Assembly: GCA_035623255.1 (NCBI GenBank)
Contig: DASPTU010000096.1
Span: 1 to 64,000 of the forward strand
DNA length: 64,000 nucleotides
Direction of reading: 5' to 3'
Origin: JAFAGX01 sp035623255
GTDB lineage: Bacteria > Acidobacteriota > Terriglobia > Terriglobales > Acidobacteriaceae
The position numbers were made by a program, and so were the translations under genes. Shown here piece by piece: positions 8,422-16,501 of this stretch (its first letter is position 1; every line of letters starts with the position of its first letter). Under the pieces are notes generated by a model. It was given only the letters and a program-made list of their open reading frames with translations, ran no database searches and was not told the DNA's origin.

Positions 8422-8685
8422 ATGGTGGGAGAACTGGACATCCTGAGCGAATGGATTCCGGAGCAGATGCTACCGGGCACAATCTTTGTGCTGGAAAACG
8501 CAGGCCGCGTCGGCGAAAAGGATGATCCTTACTGGGCCGTGCTGTCTTGCCCCGAATGCGGCACGCTGGGCCTCGTCACCCGCAAACAAATCGCCGGCCT
8601 TTTGCCCGTCATCTGCGGATCGCGCCAGTGTTCTGCACAATTCTTTATTAACGAGAGCCAGGTCGTCGCACGAAAACCCTTCTGA
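8422..8685 (+). CDS. Small zinc-ribbon-like hypothetical protein
   Basis: 87 residues with an excellent Shine-Dalgarno (GAGGAGG) before the ATG. It contains SCPECGTLGLVT in the middle and ICGSRQCSAQFFIN later, that is CxxC and CxxxxC pairs about 23 residues apart, which is a plausible four-cysteine zinc site. No catalytic motif is visible and I do not recognise a family. It follows the MerR-type gene by 72 bases on the same strand. Confidence 0.65.
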   Translation: MVGELDILSEWIPEQMLPGTIFVLENAGRVGEKDDPYWAVLSCPECGTLGLVTRKQIAGLLPVICGSRQCSAQFFINESQVVARKPF

Positions 8686-8729
8686 TGCGAGTCGGCATGT
8701 ATTCCGGCGCAACTCAGATTATCAGAACT

Positions 8730-9212
8730 TCAAGTTGGTAATTCCAGCACAACCGAAGCCTCCTGCTGTCGTCGCGAAATGTTCCAGTAGATGCTAAGCA
8801 AGCGGTCTTTCTCGTCCATGGGGACGAGGCGAAATCCGTGTCTCTGGTAAAAGCGAATGGCCCACTCAGCCGCAGCCCAGGTTCCGACTAAAATCTTTCC
8901 GCTGGACCGCACGACCAGAGCCTTCAATAATGCCGCGCCAATGCCGCGATTTTGATAAGCTGATCGCACGTATGCATGTCGAATCAGCGTTGCGTCGCGC
9001 ACTTTCTGGATCCCCATGACGCCGACAAGAGAGCCGGAATCCGCCCATCCCCAGAAATCAACTCCAGACGCTATCTCGGACAGCAGTTCGCTTCGCGACA
9101 TATAGGGGTCATGCCAGCAGTCCGATGGGATGACAGTTTGATAGGCACGCGCCGCCTCATTGATGATGGCGTCGATGGTGGGCACGTCCGGATCGGTGCA
9201 GCGCCGGATCAT
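8730..9212 (-). CDS. GNAT family N-acetyltransferase
   Basis: 160 residues, standard single GNAT domain. The acetyl-CoA pyrophosphate loop (motif A, Q/R-x-x-G-x-G/A) is visible as AYVRSAYQNRGIGAALLKAL near residue 90. Motif B follows in WAAAEWAIRFYQRHGFRLV, ending in the usual RFYxxxGF. The substrate is not deducible. It is transcribed leftward as an isolated gene between the zinc-ribbon gene and ribBA. Confidence 0.85.
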   Translation of the reverse strand: MIRRCTDPDVPTIDAIINEAARAYQTVIPSDCWHDPYMSRSELLSEIASGVDFWGWADSGSLVGVMGIQKVRDATLIRHAYVRSAYQNRGIGAALLKALVVRSSGKILVGTWAAAEWAIRFYQRHGFRLVPMDEKDRLLSIYWNISRRQQEASVVLELPT

Positions 9213-9301
9213 CGCGTCTCCTTTCGGCGTTTGCGTGCCCCTGCATTTCGCCGCCCGCGTCTGAACGAGTACAACCCGGTCGGCGAGGCGGTGTTTACGG
9301 C

Positions 9302-10459
9302 CTAGGAGTGTCTAGGAGAGGCTAGCGTCACCGGCACCTGCTCCACGATCTCAATATTGAATCCTTCCAGTGCCGGTACTTTACGTGGATGGTTGGTCAG
9401 CAGCCGGATTCGCCGCAGGTTCAAATCGGAGAGAATTTGCGCGCCGATACCAATCTCGCGCTGCGTCTTGCGTTCGCTCTCCGGCAGGGCAGGCAAGCGT
9501 TTGTCGCGATGAAACATCAGCACGCTTCGCTCGCCGATCCGCTCAACCGAAAATCCTTTTGAAGTCTGGTGCAGGTAAATCAAAGCACCCCTGCCTTCCG
9601 CCGCGATGGCTTGCATTGAGCCTTCTATCGTGGCGCGGCAATCGCAGCCCGTCGAGCCAAAAACATCGCCCATTACACAGTGCGAATGCATGCGAACCAG
9701 CACCGGCTCTTCGGTTTCCAGCTGTCCACGAACCAGGGCGACATGGGATTCTCCGCCGTCGATCTCGCTTTCATAGGCAATCAGCCGGAACTCTCCATAC
9801 GGAGTGCCAATCATGGCTTCTCCGACACGGTGCACGTAGCGCTCATGCTGCATACGGTAACGGATCAATTCCGCGACGGTCAGCATTTTGGTTCCATGCG
9901 TTTGACAGAATTCGATCAGGTCCGGAACCCGCGCCATGGTCCCGTCATCGCGCATGATTTCGCATATAACACCGGCAGGAACCAGCCCCGCCAAGCGAGC
10001 GAGATCAACCGAGGCTTCGGTTTGTCCCGCGCGCACCAGGACGCCGCCTTTTCGGGCCCGCAATGGAAATACATGCCCGGGACGCGCCAAGTCCGAGGGG
10101 CGAGTGGAGGGATCAATCGCCACCGCAATGGTTCGCGCACGATCGTAAGCGGAAATGCCGGTGGTCACACCGTGACGAGCGTCAATGGCCTCACAAAATG
10201 CGGTCCCGTAGTTTGAAGTATTTTCCGCGGTCATCGGCCCAATGCGGAGGTGATCCAGCCGCTCGCCAGTTAGAGCCAGACAGACCAATCCGCGGCCATA
10301 CTTTGCCATGAAGTTGATGGCTTCGGGAGTGACCTTCTCAGCCGCAAGCGTCAGATCGCCCTCGTTCTCGCGGTCCTCATCGTCTACGACCACGACCATG
10401 CGGCCAGCGCGGATTTCGTCGATCGCCGTAGGAATATCGGTGAATGACGGGGACGTCAT
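9302..10459 (-). CDS. ribBA: RibBA-type protein: DHBP synthase with a diverged GTP cyclohydrolase II domain
   Basis: 385 residues from the ATG at 10459; an upstream in-frame ATG at 10495 would add 12 unconserved residues. Residues 1-200 are 3,4-dihydroxy-2-butanone-4-phosphate synthase with intact motifs VVVDDEDRENEGDL, HGVTTGISAYDRARTI and RPGHVFPLRA, making the four-carbon unit of riboflavin. Residues 205-385 align with GTP cyclohydrolase II and keep the zinc cysteines (RMHSHCVMGDVF, GCDC). The RQEGRNIGL GTP loop is replaced by HQTSKGFSV, and the catalytic Asp of the DERDF motif is not present (KTQREIGIG). The second domain is therefore probably inactive or altered. A TACAAT lies 6 bases before the ATG and no Shine-Dalgarno is seen. 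Confidence 0.9.
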   Translation of the reverse strand: MTSPSFTDIPTAIDEIRAGRMVVVVDDEDRENEGDLTLAAEKVTPEAINFMAKYGRGLVCLALTGERLDHLRIGPMTAENTSNYGTAFCEAIDARHGVTTGISAYDRARTIAVAIDPSTRPSDLARPGHVFPLRARKGGVLVRAGQTEASVDLARLAGLVPAGVICEIMRDDGTMARVPDLIEFCQTHGTKMLTVAELIRYRMQHERYVHRVGEAMIGTPYGEFRLIAYESEIDGGESHVALVRGQLETEEPVLVRMHSHCVMGDVFGSTGCDCRATIEGSMQAIAAEGRGALIYLHQTSKGFSVERIGERSVLMFHRDKRLPALPESERKTQREIGIGAQILSDLNLRRIRLLTNHPRKVPALEGFNIEIVEQVPVTLASPRHS

Positions 10460-10465
10460 AAGAAG

Positions 10466-10471
10466 ATTGTA
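10466..10471 (-). promoter_or_regulatory. Putative -10 element TACAAT, 6 bases before the ribBA ATG
   Basis: On the minus strand TACAAT is followed by six bases and then the ATG. With no Shine-Dalgarno, this suggests a leaderless or nearly leaderless ribBA transcript. The -35 region is not recognisable. Confidence 0.4.
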
Positions 10472-10576
10472 GCAGCCGGTTCGGGCTTCACCCATCGAAC
10501 CATCGGGCCTAGCTTTTTGAAATCCAAAGCAAAAGGGCCGCCGAGCAGGCGACCCCTTGCATCATGCAGCTCTGGG

Positions 10577-10804
10577 TTAAAGGGTTGATTCGATCTCGAA
10601 CCCCCAAGCCTCCAACAGTGGCTCTGGGATGTACTTCGAATTCTTATTTCGCCGCGCCCACTCCCGTAGGCGAGTGGACCGCAGATATTGGTCCGGAGTG
10701 AGTTTGTATTCCCGCACAACCTGCTCGAACTCCGTAATAGTCGGGACAATGGGCCCAATTGGCTCAGGCTTGCCCCAGTTAGGATTGCCACGTCGTTTAG
10801 CCAT
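10577..10804 (-). CDS. Small conserved-looking basic protein (75 aa)
   Basis: 75 residues from the ATG at 10804, which has a GAGG about 10 bases upstream. The same frame is open further upstream, but that part looks like random sequence. The protein begins MAKRRGNPNWGKPEPIGP and continues with two predicted helices (TITEFEQVVREYKLTPDQYL, RLREWARRNKNSKYIPEPLL). I know no function. The Arg/Lys-rich start is compatible with nucleic-acid or ribosome contact, but that is a guess. Confidence 0.6.
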   Translation of the reverse strand: MAKRRGNPNWGKPEPIGPIVPTITEFEQVVREYKLTPDQYLRSTRLREWARRNKNSKYIPEPLLEAWGFEIESTL

Positions 10805-11242
10805 AGAAGAGCGTCCTCGTCTTTTTAAAATGCCCTCTAAAATTAGATTCTGGCGTCGACGAAGGGGATTCACGGGGTCTTCGTCAGCAGCTAAATCAAA
10901 GCAAGGCCGATTGCCAGCACAGAAAGGCCTACTGGAAGTGAATGATTTTACTGGTTTTGTTCCTAAAGTCAATGATATTTTTATCTCAAATTGAGGCCTC
11001 TTGGTGTAAGTGGTTGCTGAACTAGCAAATACAATTGAATCCAAGGTAACCACTTTGGTGAGCCATTATTCACCCTGCTTTTCATCCGGATTTGAAATCA
11101 CGACTGGCCTGAACCACGAAAGCCAGGCTGACTGCGGGCCGTTTCGCGATTTCTGCGCCACGGCGCCGAGCTTGCTCATCGAAGTACGCATTGGTATGTT
11201 TTTCTGTCAATTTCTAACAATCTAGGTAGGAGGCTGCGTAAA
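10805..11242. other. Intergenic region between divergent genes
   Basis: No convincing gene. It contains an 8-base inverted pair, AAGTGGTT at 11008-11015 and AACCACTT at 11048-11055, and a weak TTGGTA (11191) / TAACAA (11215) promoter-like pair ahead of the dehydrogenase. The Shine-Dalgarno of that gene, TAGGAGG, is at 11227-11233. Confidence 0.4.
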
Positions 11243-12607
11243 TTGGCGATCGCAAGCATCAATCCAGCAACCGGCGAACTCATAAGAACCTTCGAAGCGC
11301 TGTCAGAGTCCCAGGTCGAAGAAAAGCTGCAGAGGGCGGCAAACGCTTTTGCCGATTACCGCAGGGTGCCTTTTGCGGACCGCGCCCGCATGATGCGCAA
11401 GGCTGCCGATATCTTGGAGAACGAAAAGGAAGCCCACGCCCGCCTGATGACCAGCGAAATGGGCAAGACTTTCCGCTCGGCCGTCGACGAAGCCGTCAAA
11501 TGCGCTTGGGCCTGCCGCTACTATGCCGACAACGCCGAGCGCTTCCTCGCCGATGAAGTCGTGGAGACTAACGCCAAGCGCAGCTACGTACATTACCAGC
11601 CGATGGGGCCAATTCTTGCCGTGATGCCATGGAATTTTCCTTTTTGGCAGGTGGTCCGCTTCGTAGCCCCGGCTCTTATGGCCGGCAACGTGGGTTTGCT
11701 GAAGCATGCTTCCAACGTTCCCCAGTGCGCCCTGAAGCTGGAGGAGATCTTCTGCCGGGCTGGCTTCCCGGGAGGCGTTTTCCAAACCCTGCTGATCGGT
11801 TCCAGGCAGGTCGATGCCATCCTTGCGGATCCGCGAATCATGGCCGCGACACTTACGGGAAGCGAACAAGCCGGCATTGAAGTCGGAACCGGCGCAGCCA
11901 AACGGATCAAGAAAGTCGTCCTTGAGCTTGGAGGGAGCGATCCGTTTATCGTGATGACCAGCGCCAATCTAGATCAGGCGGTCGCAACCGGTGTCAAGGC
12001 GCGCGTGATCAACAACGGTCAGTCATGCATCGCCGCTAAGCGTTTTATCGTTGCTGAGCCGATCGCTGACGAATTTGAGCGGAGATTCGTCAGCAAAATG
12101 GAAGCGCTCAGGGTTGGCGACCCCTTCGATGAAAGCACTGATGTTGGTCCGCTTGCTACCCCGCAAGGAATCGTGGATCTTGAGCGCGACGTTCAGAAAA
12201 CCGTGGCCGCGGGTGGGCGCATCCTCACCGGTGGCAAAAAGTTGGAGCGGGCTGGCAACTTCTACGCTCCCACAGTGCTGGCAAACGTCCCTAAGAATTC
12301 TCCGGCTTATAAGGAAGAGCTATTCGGGCCGGTGGCAAGCCTTTTTCGCGCAAGAGACCTCCAGGATGCAATTCGCATCGCGAACGACAGCCGATTCGGC
12401 CTCGGCGCCAGTGCCTGGACCAGCGACAAAGATGAACAAGATCGGCTGGTGAATGAGCTCGAGGCTGGCATGGTATTCATCAACGGGATGGTCGCCTCCG
12501 ATCCTCGCTTACCCTTCGGAGGGGTCAAGCAATCGGGGTATGGCAGGGAATTGGGTCCGTTTGGAATACGCGAGTTTGCGAACATCAAAACAGTTTCGAT
12601 CAACTAA
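11243..12607 (+). CDS. gabD: NAD(P)-dependent succinate-semialdehyde dehydrogenase
   Basis: 454 residues, TTG start with TAGGAGG 9 bases upstream. It oxidises succinate semialdehyde (or a related short aldehyde) to the acid. Aldehyde dehydrogenase landmarks are present: QPMGPILAVMPWNFPFWQ for cofactor and fold, the general-base Glu in VLELGGSDPFIV, the catalytic Cys in NNGQSCIAAKRFIV, and the late EELFGPVASLFRA. The short N terminus (INPATGELIRTF) and these motifs match the Gab/Sad subgroup common in acidobacteria and actinobacteria. Substrate specificity within that subgroup is inferred. It stands alone, followed by the candidate RNA gene. Confidence 0.9.
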   Translation: MAIASINPATGELIRTFEALSESQVEEKLQRAANAFADYRRVPFADRARMMRKAADILENEKEAHARLMTSEMGKTFRSAVDEAVKCAWACRYYADNAERFLADEVVETNAKRSYVHYQPMGPILAVMPWNFPFWQVVRFVAPALMAGNVGLLKHASNVPQCALKLEEIFCRAGFPGGVFQTLLIGSRQVDAILADPRIMAATLTGSEQAGIEVGTGAAKRIKKVVLELGGSDPFIVMTSANLDQAVATGVKARVINNGQSCIAAKRFIVAEPIADEFERRFVSKMEALRVGDPFDESTDVGPLATPQGIVDLERDVQKTVAAGGRILTGGKKLERAGNFYAPTVLANVPKNSPAYKEELFGPVASLFRARDLQDAIRIANDSRFGLGASAWTSDKDEQDRLVNELEAGMVFINGMVASDPRLPFGGVKQSGYGRELGPFGIREFANIKTVSIN

Positions 12608-12664
12608 CAACGGATAACCCGGTACTGTGGCTAGACCACTATACCCATTTGCAGCTTCGTGTTA

Positions 12665-12860
12665 TATTAGGCGGCCTATCTGCCATGCCCCCAGAGGCAA
12701 ATCCGATTGGCGCGGTGAGCATCCACCGAACAGACCGACCGTTCGGTGGTCAGGCCTCTTTGACCCTAATTCTATGGAACAGCTTCGCGAGCCGGAGAAT
12801 TGGCTGCGATAACCATGCCGGCGTGCCAGTGCGCGTGCACGCCGGCGTCGGTTTCTTTTG
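12665..12860 (+). ncRNA. Candidate structured RNA, possibly 6S RNA (ssrS)
   Basis: No coding frame fits here, yet the sequence is strongly structured and ends in a good intrinsic terminator. Nested pairs are seen: GCGGCC (12671-12676) with GGCTGC (12802-12807), GGCGCG with CGCgaGCC, and a central 9-base-pair hairpin CCACCGAAC/GTTCGGTGG (12723-12731, 12741-12749). The stretch GCGGTGAGCATC just before the central hairpin and AGGCCTC after it resemble the apical arm of E. coli 6S RNA (GGUGAGCAU, hairpin, AGCCUU). A TATATT at 12663-12668 puts the 5' end close to the closing stem. 6S RNA folds into one long hairpin that mimics an open promoter and sequesters sigma-70 RNA polymerase. Identity is by eye only. 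Confidence 0.45.
12811..12859 (+). terminator. Strong intrinsic terminator
   Basis: AACC, then GCCGGCGTGC (12817-12826), a 10-base loop, GCACGCCGGC (12837-12846), then GGTT and TCTTTT. The 10-base-pair GC stem is perfect and the T-rich tail is on the plus strand. It ends the candidate RNA or the dehydrogenase transcript. Confidence 0.75.
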
Positions 12861-12872
12861 CCGGCTGATCCG

Positions 12873-12888
12873 ACCAACTCGAGTTGGT
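12873..12888. repeat. 16-base perfect palindrome ACCAACTCGAGTTGGT
   Basis: An uninterrupted palindrome 13 bases after the terminator and 180 bases before the next gene. It could be a protein-binding site; too few T residues follow for it to be a second terminator. Confidence 0.35.
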
Positions 12889-13053
12889 TTATGCGCTGCG
12901 TAAGTTGCGGCGCGAGCCCATCGGAAAAACAAGCTTTGCTGCATTAATCCAATTCAGCTGGCGCAATAGTGCATTCCCGACATCTTCGCCTTCCCGCCTT
13001 CCGCGAGCGACACGACCACAACCGTGACACGCGCCTCAGCGACTTTTGCCTCG

Positions 13054-13059
13054 TATAAT
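13054..13059 (+). promoter_or_regulatory. -10 element TATAAT, 9 bases before the ATG at 13069
   Basis: A consensus TATAAT whose predicted transcription start falls within a few bases of the ATG at 13069. It argues against the upstream GTG at 13024 as the start and for a leaderless message. Confidence 0.55.
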
Positions 13060-13068
13060 CCGACGATC

Positions 13069-14706
13069 ATGGATTGGAAGCGAGCCTTGTGCTGGCTGTT
13101 CGACTACAACCATGGTGCTTCGAATCGCCTGGTTCCGCGCTGGCTGTTTCTCAGGGCTCTGGGCTTAATCTACTTCTCAGCCTTCTATTCGTTGATCTTC
13201 CAGATCCGCGGCTTGATCGGACCGGATGGCATTCTTCCCGCCAACTCGTACCTGGAAGCAGTCGCGCGTGCGTTTGGACATTTTTCACGTTATTGGTATG
13301 CACCCACGCTTGTTTGGTTTTCCGCAAGCTCACATTTCTTGGTGGCGCTCTGCGGCATCGGAATGGCGGCCTCAGTTCTGCTGGTACTAAATCTTTGGCC
13401 ACGCGGCATGTTGCTCATCGCTTTACTGTGTTTCCTTTCGTTTGTCAGTGCCGCCCAGGACTTTTCGAGCTATCAGTCAGACGGAATGCTGCTCGAAGCA
13501 GGTTTCATCTCATTGTTCTTCGCGCCGCCTGGGTTTCGGCCGGGACTGGCCGAAACGCATTCGCCTTCGCGGGCTAGCCTGTTCCTGCTGATCTGGGAGT
13601 GGTTTCGAATCTACTTTGAGTCTGGAGTGGTGAAGATCGTAAGTGGCGATCAGGAGTGGCGCCACCTCACCGCAATGGATGAGTACTACCAGAACGGCCC
13701 GCTGCCCACATGGATCGGCTGGTACGCGCAGCATCTGCCGCACCGGTTTCATGCGGCCACAGCTTTCGCGACGCTTGCCCTGGAGTTGGGCCTCGTCTGG
13801 TTGGTTTTCATGCCTCGTTTTTGGCGAATTGCACTGTTCTTTATTGTGACTCTCTGGCAGATTCCCGTCATTCTGACTGCCAATTACACGTTCCTGAACT
13901 ATTTGGTTCTCGTGCTGGGTGTTTTGATATTGGATGATCGGTTCCTCGTCCATATAAAGTTTCCATTCAGCTATTTTCGTCTGGGCCACGCCGCTCCCGA
14001 CACGGCGCTGCCGCCGCCCCCATCCAATCCTTCCCGGTCTTCCGCCACCGCGGAGCCGCAAGGGGTCATCGAGCAACCTGCAGCTCAGCACCTCTACAGC
14101 CGCTTGAAACTGATCGCCTCAGCTCTGGTGCTGACTTGGGTCTTCTACGCGACGACCGCAGAGTTAGTCTGGATCTTTGGTCGCGTGCCGCTACCCACAT
14201 CCCCGGTCATCGCGCTGGAGCCGTTCAGAATCGCCAATCAATATGGGCTCTTTGCGGTGATGACTCGCGGCCGATATGAGATCGAATTTCAAGGCTCAGA
14301 TGACGGTCACAATTGGATCGCATACCCCTTTCGCTATAAGCCGCAGGCTCTGAATGTTCCGCCCGGCATCTATGCCCCCTATCAACCGCGTTTTGACTGG
14401 AATCTGTGGTTCGCTTCTCTTGGCTCTTGGCGCGAATATTCCATCGTGCCCAACACAGAGGTGCGCTTGCTTGAAAATGACAAAGACGTGCTCAGCCTGT
14501 TTGCCGGGGACCCTTTTCCGAATGCGCCGCCGCGGCAAGTGCGTGCTGTACTGTGGCAGTATTGGTTCACCAGCCTGGAGCAAAAGCGCGCTACGGGTGA
14601 TTGGTGGCGGCGGGAGTTTCTGGGCGTTTACGCGCCGACCCTGGAGCGTGAACCCGATGGCAGAATCGTCATGATTGAATTACCGAACGTAGCTCCGAGG
14701 CGGTGA
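13069..14706 (+). CDS. Lipase maturation factor (LMF1)-like membrane protein
   Basis: 545 residues from the ATG at 13069. The N-terminal part has multiple membrane helices and the family-type opening VPRWLFLRALGLIYFSAFYS, followed by IRGLIGPDGILPA. LMF1 in animals helps lipases fold in the endoplasmic reticulum; bacterial members are common in acidobacteria and their role is unknown. The middle keeps the typical RIYFESGVVKIVSGDQEWR and MDEYYQNGPLPTWIGWYAQH. The C-terminal half, after residue 340, is a soluble domain (FEIEF-like YEIEFQGSDDGHNWIAYPF, YQPRFDWNLWFASLGSW) expected on the outer face. A Pro/Ser-rich linker lies near residue 310. Confidence 0.85.
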   Translation: MDWKRALCWLFDYNHGASNRLVPRWLFLRALGLIYFSAFYSLIFQIRGLIGPDGILPANSYLEAVARAFGHFSRYWYAPTLVWFSASSHFLVALCGIGMAASVLLVLNLWPRGMLLIALLCFLSFVSAAQDFSSYQSDGMLLEAGFISLFFAPPGFRPGLAETHSPSRASLFLLIWEWFRIYFESGVVKIVSGDQEWRHLTAMDEYYQNGPLPTWIGWYAQHLPHRFHAATAFATLALELGLVWLVFMPRFWRIALFFIVTLWQIPVILTANYTFLNYLVLVLGVLILDDRFLVHIKFPFSYFRLGHAAPDTALPPPPSNPSRSSATAEPQGVIEQPAAQHLYSRLKLIASALVLTWVFYATTAELVWIFGRVPLPTSPVIALEPFRIANQYGLFAVMTRGRYEIEFQGSDDGHNWIAYPFRYKPQALNVPPGIYAPYQPRFDWNLWFASLGSWREYSIVPNTEVRLLENDKDVLSLFAGDPFPNAPPRQVRAVLWQYWFTSLEQKRATGDWWRREFLGVYAPTLEREPDGRIVMIELPNVAPRR

Positions 14707-14775
14707 GTTGTGCAGCTTCGTGCCGTGGCTCGACCTCATCAATAGATTAAGGGAGGAAGTTTCAGGTGATCCGCG

Positions 14776-16197
14776 ATGACCGGTAAAGCTTGCGTCATTG
14801 GAGCCGGTCCCAATGGGCTCGCGGGGGCGATTGTTCTGGCCCAGGCCGGGCTGGAAGTCGAGGTGTTCGAAGCTGAGTCAGTGCCCGGTGGTGCGGCCAG
14901 AACTCTCGAGCTGACACTTCCCGGCTATCTGCACGATTTCGGATCGGCTGTTCACCCAATGGCGATCAGCTCGCCATTCTTTTCTTCGCTTCCGCTGCAC
15001 GAACATGGGCTTGAGTGGATTCATTCTCCGTCTCCGCTCGCGCATCCGTTCGAAGATGGCACGGCAGTTTTGGTCGAACGTAGCCTGGAAAATCCGGAAT
15101 CCTGGCTCGGCTCCGACGGAAAATCGTGGCGGAATCTCATGCTGCCCTTTGTGGAGCGGTGGAGTGAACTTGCTCCCGACGTCTTGCGCCCTCTTCCGGC
15201 ATTACCGCGGCATCCTTGGCTGATGGCGCGGTTTGGAATGAATGCCATGTTCTCAGCGCGAAAGTTGGCGCTCAGCCACTTTCGTGAAGAACGCGCCCGG
15301 GCCCTCTTTGCCGGCTTTGCCGCCCATTCCTTCCTCAGTCTGGATCAGCCGCTCACTGCTGCTTTCGGCATGTTGATGGCAATTCCCGCTCACGCAGTCG
15401 GCTGGCCGATTCCTCGCGGAGGCTCGCAGTCCCTGACCAATGCGCTCTGCGCGCACCTCAACAAATTAGGCGGAAAGGTTCACACTACTACGCGTGTCGA
15501 TGACATCTCCAGCCTTCCCCCGAACGATCTCACGCTTTGTGATCTCAGCCCGCAGCAACTGCTTAATGTCGCCGGGAATCGCCTCTCGCCATCGTACAAA
15601 AAACGGCTGGCCACATTTCGCTATGGCTCAGGTGTCTTCAAAGTCGACTACGCCCTGAGTAACCCGATTCCGTGGAAAGCGGCAGAGTGTCAACGTGCGG
15701 CGACCGTTCACCTGGGGGGAAGCTTAGACCAAATCGCCACGTCTGAGGCCGCCGTGACCCAGGGAGATCACTCCGAACGCCCTTTCATTCTCTTGGCCCA
15801 GCCGACGTTGTTCGATCCCACACGCGCTCCCGCTGGTAAGCACATCGCCTGGGCGTATTGTCACGTTCCATTCGGTTCCAAGTTCGATATGCTTCCCAGG
15901 TTCGAAGCTCAGATCGAGCGCTTTGCCCCCGGCTTCCGCGACTGCATACTTTTCCGCCGGGTATTTTCTCCGGCAGATCTCCACCACATGGACGCTAATC
16001 TGGTTGGCGGTGTTATCAGTGGCGGCGTGCTCGATCTGCGGCAATTTCTATTCCGGCCGACCCGGCGGCAGTACGCCACCTCGGCGGCAGATATCTATCT
16101 TTGCTCGGCTTCAACTCCTCCCGGCGGCGGAGTTCATGGCATGTGCGGCTACTACGCAGCGCGAATGGCATTGTCGCGAATGAGGAGGAGGAAGTAA
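14776..16197 (+). CDS. FAD-dependent oxidoreductase, phytoene desaturase-like
   Basis: 473 residues. The N terminus is a Rossmann dinucleotide fold: CVIGAGPNGLAGAIVLAQAG, then the acidic end VEVFEAESVPGGAARTLE. The rest matches the CrtI/amine-oxidase class, with a C-terminal FAD contact in TPPGGGVHGMCGYYAARMAL. CrtI enzymes desaturate carotenoids, but no crtB or crtE is nearby and many acidobacterial members of this group have no known substrate. The start at 14776 follows a purine-rich GGGAGGAAG, although the spacing is long. Confidence 0.8.
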   Translation: MTGKACVIGAGPNGLAGAIVLAQAGLEVEVFEAESVPGGAARTLELTLPGYLHDFGSAVHPMAISSPFFSSLPLHEHGLEWIHSPSPLAHPFEDGTAVLVERSLENPESWLGSDGKSWRNLMLPFVERWSELAPDVLRPLPALPRHPWLMARFGMNAMFSARKLALSHFREERARALFAGFAAHSFLSLDQPLTAAFGMLMAIPAHAVGWPIPRGGSQSLTNALCAHLNKLGGKVHTTTRVDDISSLPPNDLTLCDLSPQQLLNVAGNRLSPSYKKRLATFRYGSGVFKVDYALSNPIPWKAAECQRAATVHLGGSLDQIATSEAAVTQGDHSERPFILLAQPTLFDPTRAPAGKHIAWAYCHVPFGSKFDMLPRFEAQIERFAPGFRDCILFRRVFSPADLHHMDANLVGGVISGGVLDLRQFLFRPTRRQYATSAADIYLCSASTPPGGGVHGMCGYYAARMALSRMRRRK

Positions 16198-16288
16198 GGT
16201 CGCCGCGAAAACCGTCATTTTTCAATGTGAATAATGCCTGGTTTCAAACTGACCATCACGGGTATCTTTAATGTTTACCTTGCGTCGT

Positions 16289-16317
16289 TTGACGCTGGAC
16301 CACAGTCTTCCTATAAT
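16289..16317 (+). promoter_or_regulatory. Near-consensus sigma-70 promoter of the OmpH/Skp gene
   Basis: TTGACG at 16289-16294 and TATAAT at 16312-16317 with exactly 17 bases between. Transcription would start near 16324 and leave a leader of about 175 bases. A 7-base-pair hairpin, CACCCTG (16329-16335) with CAGGGTG (16344-16350), sits almost at the 5' end and may protect the message. Confidence 0.75.
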
Positions 16318-16501
16318 GACGCTATCCACACCCTGCCAAAACACAGGGTGGTCTTCGCGCTTGCGACTTTGGCGTGAGACGCCGGGGGTTGGCCTGCCTT
16401 CTTGTGATCGCACGGCCCCATGAATTCACCCGGCCAGATATCTGTGAAGCGATCTGACAAGATTCCCGAAAACAGTTTCCAAGGAGTTCAATAGCAGCCC
16501 C

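Noticed and set aside
11008..11055. AAGTGGTT/AACCACTT inverted pair
   Set aside because: The arms are only 8 bases and 32 bases apart, with no T-tail or promoter context. It could be chance.
12627..12903. Small overlapping open frames in several frames
   Set aside because: They run through the RNA-like stems and the terminator hairpin, which explains the sequence better.
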